Assembly (NCBI GenBank): GCA_030247555.1 | Contig: JAOTSD010000005.1 | Location: forward strand, 43,325-107,324 | Length of the DNA: 64,000 bases | From: Siculibacillus sp. | GTDB lineage: Bacteria > Pseudomonadota > Alphaproteobacteria > Rhizobiales > Ancalomicrobiaceae | Direction of reading: 5' to 3' | Shown here: positions 27,401 to 34,968 of the stretch, in pieces | Layout: each line of letters opens with the position of its first letter | Position numbering within the stretch: position 1 is the stretch's first letter | Made by a program: the position numbers and the translations under genes | The notes under the pieces: generated by a model | Seen by the model: only the letters and a program-made list of their open reading frames with translations | Told to the model about the DNA's origin: nothing | Database searches by the model: none

Positions 27401-29237
27401 TCGGTTCACCGTCCGCGGGCTTCACCCGCCACGTGCTCTCGTCGATGACGGAAAGACCCATGTTCTCGAGCAGGGGCACGCGTTGCGAGAGCGCGATCGG
27501 CGCGCCGCCGTGGAAGAGTTTGAGCGCGAGGCGTTCGGGCGTCGTCCCCGGACGACGATAGAAGTCGGCGGCGAGGGGGGTCGACGGGCCGAGCCCGCTC
27601 ATCGCATCGCCGTCGCCCACGGCCGCCGCGGCCGTGACCGCGGCGCGGTAACCCGGATCGAAGGCGTCGGCCCAACGCGCCACCAGCGCCCGGGCCGCGA
27701 CCTCGTCGCGGCCGACCGCGGCCGCCGCGGCGAAATCGTCGGACCAGGTGCGCACCAGCCGGGCGACCTCGGCCTCGAGGTCGGCCTGGGCGATGACCGG
27801 CGTCTGGCCGCGATAGCGCCCGACGATGTAGTGGATGCGGGTGAGCACGCCCTCCGGGAAGGACGGCATCCACGACACCACCTTGCCGTCGAAACGGGCC
27901 TCCAGCATGTCGCCGATGCGGTTGCGCAGATCGGTCGTGTAGCGGTCGCGCGGGACGTAGACGAGGACGGAGACGAAGCGATCGAAAGGATCGCGCCGCG
28001 CCAGCACGCGGATGCGCGGGTGGTCGCCGAGCGCCATGATGGCGAGGGCGAACTCGTGGAGCGTGTCGGCGTCGATCTGCAGCAGCTCGTCGCGCGGGAA
28101 GTTCTCGAGGACGGCGATCAGCGCCTTGCCGGAATGACCGTCGCGACGGAAGCCGGCGCGCTCGACCACCGCGTCGAAGCGGCGCCGGACGAAGGGAATG
28201 TTGCGGGCGGAACGCGTGTAGGCGGTGGCGGTGAAGAGGCCGAGGATGCGGATCTCGCCACTCATCCGCCCGGTCGCGTCCCACAGCTTCACACCGATGT
28301 AGTCCATGTGGACGCGACGATGGACGCGCGAGCGGACGTTCGACTTGGTGATCATCAAGGCATCGGGCGACCGGGCGAAGGCGCCGATGGCGGTCGCCGC
28401 GTTGAGGCTCTCCGCCCCGCGTTTCAACACCCGGACCTCCGGCGCGCGCAACGTGCCGAGGCCGGTCTCGGCCAAGGGTTCGACGAAGGCGCCGCCCTCG
28501 GTCTCCGCGAAGAGATATTCGCGCATGCCGAGGAAGGCGAAGTTGTCTTGGCAGAGCCAGGTGAGAAACTCGACCGTCTCGTCGCGCACCGCGATCGAGA
28601 GCGGCGTCGGACCGCGGACGTAGGCGGCGATCAGCCGCTCGATGCGGTTGAGCATCGGCCGCCAGTCGTCGACCGTGGCGCGCACGTCGGCGAGCGTGGC
28701 GTCGAGCGAGGCGACGAGTTCGTCGCGCAGCCGCGGGTCACCGATGCGCCCGACTTGGACGTGGATGAAGCTCTCGCGCCGCGACTTCGGCGTGTCGCCG
28801 GCGGGAAGCCCGATCGCCCGGCCGGCGTCGTCGCGCTCGACCGACAGAACCGGATGGGCGGCGAGACGGATCTCGAGACCGAGGTCGGTCAACTGCCCGA
28901 GCACCGAGACGAAGAGGAACGGCATGTCGTCGTTGTCGACCTCGACGACGGTGTCCGCCCGCGTCGCGCCGCCCCTGCCGAACTCACGATCGAAGAGGCG
29001 GATGCGATGATGCCCGGCCGGCCGCTCGACGAAGGCGTCGAAGGCGACCGCGGCGAGCCCGGCGAGTTCCTCCGCCGCGTAGGCGGAGAGATCCTCCGCC
29101 GGCACGTCGGAGAAGAGCCGTTCGGCGAAGCGCCTCCGCAGGTCCGCCTCGCCCTCGCCTCCGCCGGAAGAGGGCGGCACGGCGCGAGCCCCGGTTCCGT
29201 CGATCGCGTCCGTCCGGTTCTCATCTGTATGCATCAT
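24414..29237 (-). CDS. gdhB: NAD-specific glutamate dehydrogenase, large type
   Basis: 1607 residues, the size of the L_180-type enzyme of proteobacteria. It deaminates glutamate to 2-oxoglutarate and ammonium with NAD, acting mainly in catabolism. An N-terminal regulatory part of about 700 residues precedes the catalytic core, where ARGGLRWSDRAMDFRTEVLG, VPVGAKGGFFPK (catalytic Lys), GDMSGDVFGNGML and GGGGVFSRSAKTI are intact. Two adjacent ATGs (29237 and 29234) follow GGGAGAGT; the second has the better spacing. The C-terminus reads LAEKG and lies in a dispersed repeat. It is divergent from the double-glycine peptide gene. Confidence 0.96.
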   Translation of the reverse strand: MMHTDENRTDAIDGTGARAVPPSSGGGEGEADLRRRFAERLFSDVPAEDLSAYAAEELAGLAAVAFDAFVERPAGHHRIRLFDREFGRGGATRADTVVEVDNDDMPFLFVSVLGQLTDLGLEIRLAAHPVLSVERDDAGRAIGLPAGDTPKSRRESFIHVQVGRIGDPRLRDELVASLDATLADVRATVDDWRPMLNRIERLIAAYVRGPTPLSIAVRDETVEFLTWLCQDNFAFLGMREYLFAETEGGAFVEPLAETGLGTLRAPEVRVLKRGAESLNAATAIGAFARSPDALMITKSNVRSRVHRRVHMDYIGVKLWDATGRMSGEIRILGLFTATAYTRSARNIPFVRRRFDAVVERAGFRRDGHSGKALIAVLENFPRDELLQIDADTLHEFALAIMALGDHPRIRVLARRDPFDRFVSVLVYVPRDRYTTDLRNRIGDMLEARFDGKVVSWMPSFPEGVLTRIHYIVGRYRGQTPVIAQADLEAEVARLVRTWSDDFAAAAAVGRDEVAARALVARWADAFDPGYRAAVTAAAAVGDGDAMSGLGPSTPLAADFYRRPGTTPERLALKLFHGGAPIALSQRVPLLENMGLSVIDESTWRVKPADGEPIHLHDMALVHGEGRPIDLTEDLDARLEEMLLAAWSGRAENDGYNALVLAAGLDRREVALLRAIGHYLRQIRLPLSQDVMWGALRRFPAIAVDLVALFRARFDPVAVGDRDAAEAEIAGRIEAALGEVASLDDDTVLRRFAEVIRAMVRTDHFRPEADGSPRDTIAFKLDPAKVPGLPEPKPHREIWVCGPTVEGVHLRFGPVARGGLRWSDRAMDFRTEVLGLVKAQQVKNAVIVPVGAKGGFFPKRLSSGMGRDAFLAEGTAAYRTFVGRLLDLTDDIRGGTIVPPPGVVRHDGDDAYLVVAADKGTATFSDTANAIADAHGFWLGDAFASGGSAGYDHKKMGITARGAFEAVKRHFREMDRDILVEPFTVAGVGDMSGDVFGNGMLLSKATRLVAAFDHRDIFLDPDPDPAASFAERARLFALPRSSWADYDRTVISGGGGVFSRSAKTIALSSEARALLGLDVDHATPAEVMRAILKAKVDLLWFGGIGTYVRAAGESDAEVGDKANDAVRICGTEIGAKVVGEGANLGMTQRARIEYGAAGGRCNSDAIDNSAGVNCSDVEVNIKIALTPAVVSGRLDRAARDGLLAEMTGEVAELVLANNRSQTLAISLCERLGVADLPFQRRMVAALERAGRLDRKVETLPDDAGFAAREKAGRAFTRSEIGVLLAYAKMSGKVDLLASDVPDDPIFAEELRAYFPARLRSDHADGIDGHRLRREIVATRLANVVVDRGGPTFPTRVADRTGAGVPAIVRAFAATRGVFGSAELERGVEELDGRIAGDLQLELHGRVRDLAMIGTVWFLRNVSFRDGVGAVIERFGKAVATLEPELEALLPPTSEAAVEAERVRLVEAGVPADLAGRLAHLDVVVEIPDIALISERTAKSPAEVAIAHFAVADRLSIDRLEVMVRALPVADYYDGLALDRAARSLDDAHRGIVAEALACGGVEAWEARFGPEIRRALAVVDETLGDNGTPSVSRFTVAASLLADLAEKG

Positions 29238-29538
29238 ACTCTCCCGATGCCGCGGGGGCGCTTCTTCGGCGCCTCCGGCGGGAGAATGATACCGGCTCAT
29301 CGTGAAGGCAATGCGCGTCGCGACCGCTCTCCGGACCGATGCGGTGGGGATTTCGCTCGATATTCGCCGCCGAGAAGCCGAATTCGAGACGGAGCGAGGG
29401 TTGGGGGCACCGATTCCGCCTGTGCCCGGGGGAACAGCGGCGAGAGCGAAGATTCTGCATTCTTCGATCGTCGACGGCGACGAACACGAGATCCGGCGAC
29501 GAAATCCGGGGCCATGCCCCCCGTGCAGGAGACGAATC
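29238..29538. other. Divergent intergenic region between gdhB and the double-glycine peptide
   Basis: 301 bp holding the promoters of both genes. A TATCAT on the minus strand near 29292-29287 could be a gdhB -10 element, but no convincing -35 is 16-18 bp away. On the plus strand I find no clear promoter for the peptide. A frame from 29302 runs through into the peptide gene, but its N-terminal part has no protein-like character. CAGGAGACG precedes the peptide ATG. Confidence 0.4.
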
Positions 29539-29733
29539 ATGACCGACGAGCATCAGTCCACCGCCGCCGAGATCGCCGACACCGCCGAGATCACCGGCAC
29601 CGAGACGCTCGGCGACGACGCGCTGTCGGGCGTCGCCGGCGGCACCATCTTCCGAAACGGCAACGGTCCCGCCGTCGTCGTCCCCACCCCGGATCAAGCG
29701 ACCGACATGTACATCCGCCGCCACACCAAGTGA
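29539..29733 (+). CDS. Candidate peptide precursor with double-glycine leader
   Basis: 64 residues. The N-terminal 35 are acidic and Ala/Thr-rich and end in LGDDALSGVAGG (24-35), which fits the double-glycine leader rule: Leu -12, Leu -7, Val -4, Gly -2, Gly -1. Cleavage there would release a 29-residue core, TIFRNGNGP through YIRRHTK, that is basic at its end and has no Cys. Such leaders are cut by C39 peptidase-containing ABC exporters and also occur on RiPP precursors. No exporter, modifying enzyme or immunity gene lies nearby, so it would be an orphan precursor. ATG 29539 is set by CAGGAGACG and by the start of biased composition. A convergent terminator follows. Function is unknown. Confidence 0.7.
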   Translation: MTDEHQSTAAEIADTAEITGTETLGDDALSGVAGGTIFRNGNGPAVVVPTPDQATDMYIRRHTK

Positions 29734-29784
29734 GGCCGGAAGCGCCGACCCGCCCGGGTTTCGAGGCGCCCCCCGAAACGACGA

Positions 29785-29810
29785 AGAGCGCGGCCCGCCG
29801 GCCGCGCTCT
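29785..29810. terminator. Bidirectional terminator between the peptide gene and ppa
   Basis: An 11 bp perfect stem (29785-29795 with 29800-29810) with a CGCC loop separates two convergent genes. It is followed on the plus strand by CACCGTTTCA and preceded by a short A-run (AAACGACGA) that gives Ts on the minus strand, so it can serve both. Confidence 0.6.
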
Positions 29811-29851
29811 CACCGTTTCACCCGATCCGCGGTGCCACTCCGCGACGCGGC

Positions 29852-30394
29852 TCAGCCCTTCGCCTTGTCGGCTTCGTGGCGCGTGATCGCGTCGAGGATG
29901 AACCGCTTGGCGTCCTCGGCGTCGCCCCAGTTCACCACCTTCACCCACTTGCCCGGCTCCAAGTCCTTGTAGTGCTCGAAGAAGTGCTGGATCTGGTCGA
30001 GGGTGATCTGCGGCAGGTCGGAATAGTTCTTCACGCCGTCGTAGCGCTTGGTCAGCTTGTGGCTCGGCACCGCGACGATCTTCTCGTCGTGACCGGCCTC
30101 GTCCTGCATGTGCAGGACACCGATCGGACGGCAGTTGATGATGGCGCCCGGCACGATGGCGCGGGTGTTGATCACCACCACGTCGATCGGATCGCCGTCG
30201 TCGGAGAGGGTGTGCGGCACGAAGCCGTAGTTCCCCGGGTAGCGCATCGAGGTGTAGAGGAAGCGGTCGACCACCAGCGTGCCCGAGGCCTTGTCGAGCT
30301 CGTACTTGATCGGCTCGCCGCCGATCGGCACCTCGATGATGACGTTGATGTCTTCCGGCGGATTGTTGCCGATGGCGATGGCGTCGATGCGCAT
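29852..30394 (-). CDS. ppa: Inorganic pyrophosphatase, class A
   Basis: 180 residues. It hydrolyses pyrophosphate to phosphate in the cytosol and pulls biosynthetic reactions forward. The family motifs are [14 protein letters not shown] at the N-terminus, [12 protein letters not shown] and the metal-binding [11 protein letters not shown]. Length and layout match bacterial family I hexameric enzymes. The ATG at 30394 follows CAGGAGTGATCCC on the minus strand. It is monocistronic. Confidence 0.97.
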   Translation of the reverse strand: MRIDAIAIGNNPPEDINVIIEVPIGGEPIKYELDKASGTLVVDRFLYTSMRYPGNYGFVPHTLSDDGDPIDVVVINTRAIVPGAIINCRPIGVLHMQDEAGHDEKIVAVPSHKLTKRYDGVKNYSDLPQITLDQIQHFFEHYKDLEPGKWVKVVNWGDAEDAKRFILDAITRHEADKAKG

Positions 30395-30604
30395 GGGATC
30401 ACTCCTGAGAAGGGTCTGCGCGCCCCGTTTCCCGACGCCTCGCGGCGCGGATCGGGTCGCGGTCGTCGCCGGGGAGCCCCTCGAGCACCCGGGTCGGATC
30501 CTTGGGACGTGCCGAACCGGTCGGCGCGGGTCCCGGTCCTTCTAGCCGATCGTGTCTTCCGGGGAAATGCAGTCGTTAGGACGACGTCGCGCCGGACACG
30601 GCGT

Positions 30605-31117
30605 TCACTCGGCGGCGAAACCGTAGACGACGATCGGCAGGGCCGTCTCGCCGATGCGTTCACCGGTTTCCGCCGACACCGCCCCGCCGAGCCGCTCGTA
30701 GAAGGCGCGGGCTCCCTCGTTGTCGGCGAGCACCCGTACGGCGAAGGAGGCGAGACCGAACCGGCGCAACTCCCGCCGCGCCGCGGAGAAGAGCATGCGG
30801 CCGAAGCCCAGCCCCTGCGCCTCCGGCGTCAGATAGAGCTCGTAGATCTCGCCGACGAAGGGCAGCATGCGCATGCGGTTGGGGCCGACCGTGGCATAGC
30901 CGGTGATCTCGCCGCCGACCTCGATCACCAGCACCGCGGTGTGGCGGTCGAGCGCCCGCCTCCACCACACGGGTCCGCGTCGAGCGATCATCCGCTCCAA
31001 CTCGCGTCCCGGAATGATGCCGCGATAGGCCCCGGCCCACGCCGCGTCGTGCACGGCCGCGATCCGCGAAGCATCGGCGCTCGAGGCGCGCCTGACCCCG
31101 ATCTCACCCAGTCTCAT
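30605..31117 (-). CDS. GNAT-family N-acetyltransferase
   Basis: 170 residues. The acetyl-CoA-binding segment is EIYELYLTPEAQGLGFGRMLFSAA (motif A, with Q-x-x-G-x-G) and the later ARAFYERLGG is motif B. The opening VRRASSADASRIAAVHDAAW is typical of the RimI-like subgroup. The acceptor, a protein or small molecule amine, cannot be told. ATG 31117 is chosen as the start of the conserved domain; a longer frame to 31246 is not protein-like. Confidence 0.85.
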   Translation of the reverse strand: MRLGEIGVRRASSADASRIAAVHDAAWAGAYRGIIPGRELERMIARRGPVWWRRALDRHTAVLVIEVGGEITGYATVGPNRMRMLPFVGEIYELYLTPEAQGLGFGRMLFSAARRELRRFGLASFAVRVLADNEGARAFYERLGGAVSAETGERIGETALPIVVYGFAAE

Positions 31118-31296
31118 GGTGGAAGGGTAACAACGGTGTGGCTCCGCCGGAAGAGGGTGCATGCGGATTTTCACGGATGTGATCGGATTTCGGGCGCGCT
31201 TCCCCGTTTCGCGGGCGTCGATCTTGAATTCGCCCGTCCCGCTCACGATCTGACGCGACGGGCGCCGGCGACCGCCGCGCCCCGGGAGCCTGCCAC

Positions 31297-31668
31297 ATGA
31301 GCGCGTCGGACGATCGCCGCATCCATCTCGATCCGGAGATCCTCGGTCCGGAGGAGACCCGCGAGGAGCGCATCCGCGAACGCCTGTGGTCGACGGTGAA
31401 GCGCGCCGCTCGCTCCATCCCCTTCATGGAGGACGTGGTCGCGGCTTGGTACTGCGCCCTCGACCCGGCGACCCCGACCCGGGTGCGCGCCGTGCTCCTC
31501 GCCGCGCTCGCCTATTTCGTCGCCCCGATCGACGTGATGCCCGACCTGCTGCCGCTGGTCGGCTTCGGCGACGACGCCGGGGTGCTGATGGCGGCGATCA
31601 CCCTCCTGCGCGCCCACATCACCGACGACCACCGCGAGGCGGCCCGCAAGGCGATGGCGGAGCACTGA
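31297..31668 (+). CDS. YkvA/DUF1232 family membrane protein
   Basis: 123 residues. The segment LAALAYFVAPIDVMPDLLPL followed by VGFGDDAGVLMAAI is the DUF1232 signature: a short amphipathic or membrane-embedded hairpin with the Pro-Ile-Asp motif. Role unknown; members are widespread and some are linked to envelope or stress functions. It is convergent with the quinone oxidoreductase gene, with only 3 bp between their ends. Confidence 0.85.
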   Translation: MSASDDRRIHLDPEILGPEETREERIRERLWSTVKRAARSIPFMEDVVAAWYCALDPATPTRVRAVLLAALAYFVAPIDVMPDLLPLVGFGDDAGVLMAAITLLRAHITDDHREAARKAMAEH

Positions 31669-31671
31669 GGG

Positions 31672-32649
31672 TCACCCCGCCGTCACCACCAGCTTGCCCT
31701 TGACCCGCCGCGCCGCGATCTCGGCGATGGCGGCGGGCGTCTCGGCGAGTGGGCGGGTCGCCTGGACGTGCGGCCTCAGCCGGCCCTCGACCACCGCGTC
31801 CATGATGCGGCGCATCTCGCCGGCGAAGGCGGCGGGTTCGCGCACCACGTGGTCGCCCCAGAACACGCCCCTGAGGTCGCAACCCTTCAGGAGCAACAGG
31901 TTGAGCGGGATCTTCGGGATCTCGCCGGCGGCGAAGCCGACGACGAGGTATCGGCCGCGCCAGGCGGTGGCACGGACCGCCGGGTCGGCGAAGCGGTCGC
32001 CGACCGTGTCGTAGACGACGTCGACACCGCGCCCGCCGGTCAGGTCCTTCAGCCGCCGCTTGAGATCTTCGGCCTCGTAGTCGACCACCTCGTCGGCGCC
32101 GATCGAGCGGCAGAAGGCGAGCTTCTCGACGCCGCTCGCGCAGGCGATCACCCTGGCGCCGAGGAGCTTGGAGATCTCAACCGCCGCCTGACCGGCGCCG
32201 CCCGCGGCGCCGAGCACCGCCACCGTGTCTCCCGGCTTCACTTCCCCGCGGTCGGCGAGGCCGTGGATCGCGGTGCCGTAGGTGACGCAGAGCGCCGAGG
32301 CGGTGACGAAATCGAGCGCGTCGGGCATCGGCACCAGATCGGCGGCGGCGACGGCCACCTTCTCCCGCGCCCCACCCCACTTGAGGTAGGCGATCACCCG
32401 ATCGCCGGGCGCGACACCGTCGACGCCCGGCCCGATGCTCTCCACCACGCCGGCGATCTCGCCGCCGGGCGAGAAGGGGCGCTCGGGCTTGAACTGGTAG
32501 CGATCGACGGTGATCAGCGTGTCGAAGAAGTTGAGGGCGCAGGCGCGCATCGCCACCACCACCTCGCCGGGACCGGCGACCGGTTCGGCGACGTCCTCGA
32601 ACGTCAGCGTCTCCGGCCCGCCCGCCACGCGACTGACGACCGCCTTCAT
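31672..32649 (-). CDS. NADPH:quinone oxidoreductase-like, zinc-free MDR family
   Basis: 325 residues. It is a medium-chain dehydrogenase without the catalytic zinc ligands, as in QorA-type enzymes. The nucleotide-binding motif is VAVLGAAGGAGQAAVEISKLLGA-like with AAGGAG (about 145-160), and the substrate region is LNFFDTLITVDRYQFKPERP. It likely reduces quinones or enones with NADPH in the cytosol. A GGAGGGAG site precedes the ATG at 32649. Confidence 0.88.
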   Translation of the reverse strand: MKAVVSRVAGGPETLTFEDVAEPVAGPGEVVVAMRACALNFFDTLITVDRYQFKPERPFSPGGEIAGVVESIGPGVDGVAPGDRVIAYLKWGGAREKVAVAAADLVPMPDALDFVTASALCVTYGTAIHGLADRGEVKPGDTVAVLGAAGGAGQAAVEISKLLGARVIACASGVEKLAFCRSIGADEVVDYEAEDLKRRLKDLTGGRGVDVVYDTVGDRFADPAVRATAWRGRYLVVGFAAGEIPKIPLNLLLLKGCDLRGVFWGDHVVREPAAFAGEMRRIMDAVVEGRLRPHVQATRPLAETPAAIAEIAARRVKGKLVVTAG

Positions 32650-32900
32650 GGCTCTCCCTCCGCCGTGTCCACCACCCGCGAGCAGAACCACGCCGCGCCG
32701 CGCCAGTCCAGCCGACTTTCCGCCGACGACGTCCTCCGTCGGCCGGCCCACGCGGCTCGGACCCACGTCGCTGCGACACCCCGCCACGCGCGCGCCATTG
32801 GAGAATGATGCGATGCAGCGAAGGTCGGAGGCCGAGGGGCTTTACGCCCGCGTGGGCTTCCGGCATCACGTGGGTGACGCGTGCCATCGGGAGAACGGCG

Positions 32901-33953
32901 ATGACCAAGACCAACTCCGGCAACTTCTTCGAAGACTTCCGCATCGGCCAGGTGATCCGCCACGCCACCCCGCGCACCGTCACCGAGGGCGACGTCGCCC
33001 TCTACACCGCCCTCTACGGTCCGCGTTTCGCCGTCCAGTCCTCCGACGCCTTCGCCCGCTCGATCGGGTATCCGCGGGCGCCGATCGACGATCTCCTCGT
33101 CTTCCACGTGGTCTTCGGCAAGACCGTGCCGGACGTGTCGCTGAACGCGGTGGCCAACCTCGGCTATGCCGGTTGCCGCTTCCTCGCGCCGGTCTATCCC
33201 GGCGATACGCTCTCCACCGTCTCCGAGGTCATCGGCCTCAAGGAGAATTCGAACGGCAAGACCGGCGTCGTCTACGTCCGCTCCACCGGCTACAACCAGC
33301 ACGGCGACGAGGTCCTCGACTACGTGCGCTGGGTCATGGTGCGCAAGGCCGACGAGAAGGCGGGCGTTCCCGACCAGAAGGTGCCGGAACTGCCCGCCGC
33401 GCTCACCCCCGAGCAGATCGGCTCGGCCGTGCCGATGATCGACACGGAAGCCTACGACGCGGTGCTCGCCGGCTCGCCCCACCGCTTCCACGATTATCGC
33501 GCCGGCGAACGGATCGACCACGTCGACGGCATGACGGTGGAGGAGGCGGAGCACATGCTCGCCACCCGCCTCTGGCAGAACACCGCCAAGGTCCACTTCA
33601 ACCAGTGGACCGAGGGCCAAGGCCGCTTCGGCCGGCGCCTGATCTACGGCGGCCACGTCATTTCGCTCGCCCGCGCCCTGTCGTTCAACGGGCTGGGCAA
33701 CGCCTTCCACGTCGCCGCCATCAACGGCGGCCGCCACGTCGCCCCGCTCTTCGCCGGGCTCACCGTCTTCGCCTGGTCGGAAGTGCTCGACACCGCCGAA
33801 CTGTCCGGTCGCGACGACGTCGGCGCTCTTCGCATCCGCACCGTGGCGACCAAGGACAGGCCCTGCACCGACCTGCCGCTGAAGCTCGAGAACGGCGACT
33901 ACGACCCGGCGGTCATCCTCGATCTCGACTACTGGGTGTTGTTGCCGCGCTGA
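32901..33953 (+). CDS. mch: Mesaconyl-CoA hydratase (MaoC family)
   Basis: 350 residues, a double hot-dog MaoC protein of the length of mesaconyl-CoA hydratase (beta-methylmalyl-CoA dehydratase). The first half has NFFEDFRIGQVIRHATPRTV and YTALYGPRFAVQSS, and the second AKVHFNQWTEGQGRFGRRL and YGGHVISLARAL. In the ethylmalonyl-CoA pathway it interconverts mesaconyl-CoA and beta-methylmalyl-CoA during acetyl-CoA assimilation. A malyl-CoA lyase/thioesterase gene lies 6 kb away (40380) and acs at 54600, which supports that pathway. ATG 32901 follows GGGAGAACGG; an upstream frame start at 32805 is rejected. Confidence 0.85.
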   Translation: MTKTNSGNFFEDFRIGQVIRHATPRTVTEGDVALYTALYGPRFAVQSSDAFARSIGYPRAPIDDLLVFHVVFGKTVPDVSLNAVANLGYAGCRFLAPVYPGDTLSTVSEVIGLKENSNGKTGVVYVRSTGYNQHGDEVLDYVRWVMVRKADEKAGVPDQKVPELPAALTPEQIGSAVPMIDTEAYDAVLAGSPHRFHDYRAGERIDHVDGMTVEEAEHMLATRLWQNTAKVHFNQWTEGQGRFGRRLIYGGHVISLARALSFNGLGNAFHVAAINGGRHVAPLFAGLTVFAWSEVLDTAELSGRDDVGALRIRTVATKDRPCTDLPLKLENGDYDPAVILDLDYWVLLPR

Positions 33954-34043
33954 AAATCATGCCGACTTCACAAGATCTTGCGCTTAAACGGCGGTGAGCG
34001 CGAGCCATGTTGGAATGCATGGGGGATCATCCCTTTGGACGTT

Positions 34044-34072
34044 TTGACGCACTGCCGAAAAACGGGTTAGAA
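34044..34072 (+). promoter_or_regulatory. Candidate promoter of sdhCDAB
   Basis: TTGACG (34044-34049) and TTAGAA (34067-34072) are 17 bp apart, about 94 bp before the sdhC start, in the only gap in front of the operon. The -35 is good, the -10 is weak. Confidence 0.35.
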
Positions 34073-34165
34073 GGCTTCGACGTTTTGCGACCATTCGCCG
34101 GCGAGACCGCCACTCGGGCGCGCGCCGCCGGGCCGGTTCAACCTCCGAGGGATCGAAGACAGACG

Positions 34166-34573
34166 ATGTCGACGAGCAAAGCCAAGGCCGCGGGCGGGGT
34201 CGAGCGCCCCCTTTCGCCGCATCTCTTCATCTACGCGCCCTCCTGGACGATGGTCATGTCCGTCGTCCACCGCGGGACCGGTGCCGCGCTCTATTTCGGC
34301 ACCCTTCTCCTCGCCGCCTGGCTGATCGCCGCGGCCTCCGGTCAGGCCGCCTACGACAAGGTCGCCTGGCTCTTCGGCACGTGGATCGGCCTCTTGGTGC
34401 TGTTCGGCTACACTTGGGCCCTGGTCTGCCATCTGATCGGCGGTATCCGCTTCCTGATCTGGGACATGATCCTCGGCTTCGGCCCGGAACGGCGCCTTCT
34501 CGCGCTGGGCACCTGGGTTCTGTCGGGCGTCTTCACGATCCTGATCTGGATCGTCGCCTACATGGTGAAGTGA
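34166..34573 (+). CDS. sdhC: Succinate dehydrogenase cytochrome b556 subunit
   Basis: 135 residues, three membrane helices. It anchors succinate dehydrogenase in the inner membrane and binds heme b and quinone with SdhD. RPLSPHLFIY and the SVVHRGTGAALYF segment near the quinone site are typical. The heme ligand His is H89 in VCHLIGGIRFLIWD; the second His usual in this motif (IRH) is Phe here. ATG 34166 is used, as the frame upstream (34007) is not protein-like. It is the first gene of sdhCDAB. Confidence 0.94.
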   Translation: MSTSKAKAAGGVERPLSPHLFIYAPSWTMVMSVVHRGTGAALYFGTLLLAAWLIAAASGQAAYDKVAWLFGTWIGLLVLFGYTWALVCHLIGGIRFLIWDMILGFGPERRLLALGTWVLSGVFTILIWIVAYMVK

Positions 34574-34582
34574 GGTGACCCC

Positions 34583-34963
34583 ATGAACATGCGCACGCCT
34601 CTCTCCAAGGTCACCGGTCGCGGGTCGTCCAAGTTCGGCACCGAGGACTATTGGCTGCAGCGGGTCACCGCCGTCGCCATGGTGCCGCTGTCGATCTACT
34701 TCATCTTCGCCCTGATCTGTGTCGTCGGCGAGCCCCATGACCGCGCCCGCGCGGTGCTCGGCTCGCCCTGGGTCGCCATTCCCTTCGGCGCCATGGTCAT
34801 CGCCGGCATCCTGCACATGAAGATCGGCATGCAGGTGATCATCGAGGACTACACGCCTTCGGACGCATGGAAGATCCTCTTCGTGCTCATGAACAACTTC
34901 TTCTCGGCGCTGGTCGCCCTGGCGACGCTGTGGGCCGTCGCCAAGCTCTCGTTCGGGATGTGA
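34583..34963 (+). CDS. sdhD: Succinate dehydrogenase hydrophobic membrane anchor subunit
   Basis: 126 residues with three helices (about 28-50, 60-82 and 95-118). [15 protein letters not shown] holds the His/Asp-Tyr pattern of the SdhD heme and quinone region. It starts 9 bp after sdhC with GAGGTGACCCC as ribosome-binding site. The complex II role follows from the operon and this motif. Confidence 0.93.
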   Translation: MNMRTPLSKVTGRGSSKFGTEDYWLQRVTAVAMVPLSIYFIFALICVVGEPHDRARAVLGSPWVAIPFGAMVIAGILHMKIGMQVIIEDYTPSDAWKILFVLMNNFFSALVALATLWAVAKLSFGM

Positions 34964-34968
34964 TCGAC

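Noticed and set aside
29302..29538. N-terminal extension of the double-glycine peptide
   Set aside because: The upstream residues have no leader-like character, and the ATG at 29539 has its own CAGGAGACG site; a 114-residue leader would break the match to peptide precursors.
24297..29972. A 1891-codon plus-strand open frame opposite gdhB
   Set aside because: It is antisense to a gene with intact motifs throughout, has His/Arg/Asp-rich mirror composition typical of the complementary frame in GC-rich DNA, and shows no domain.
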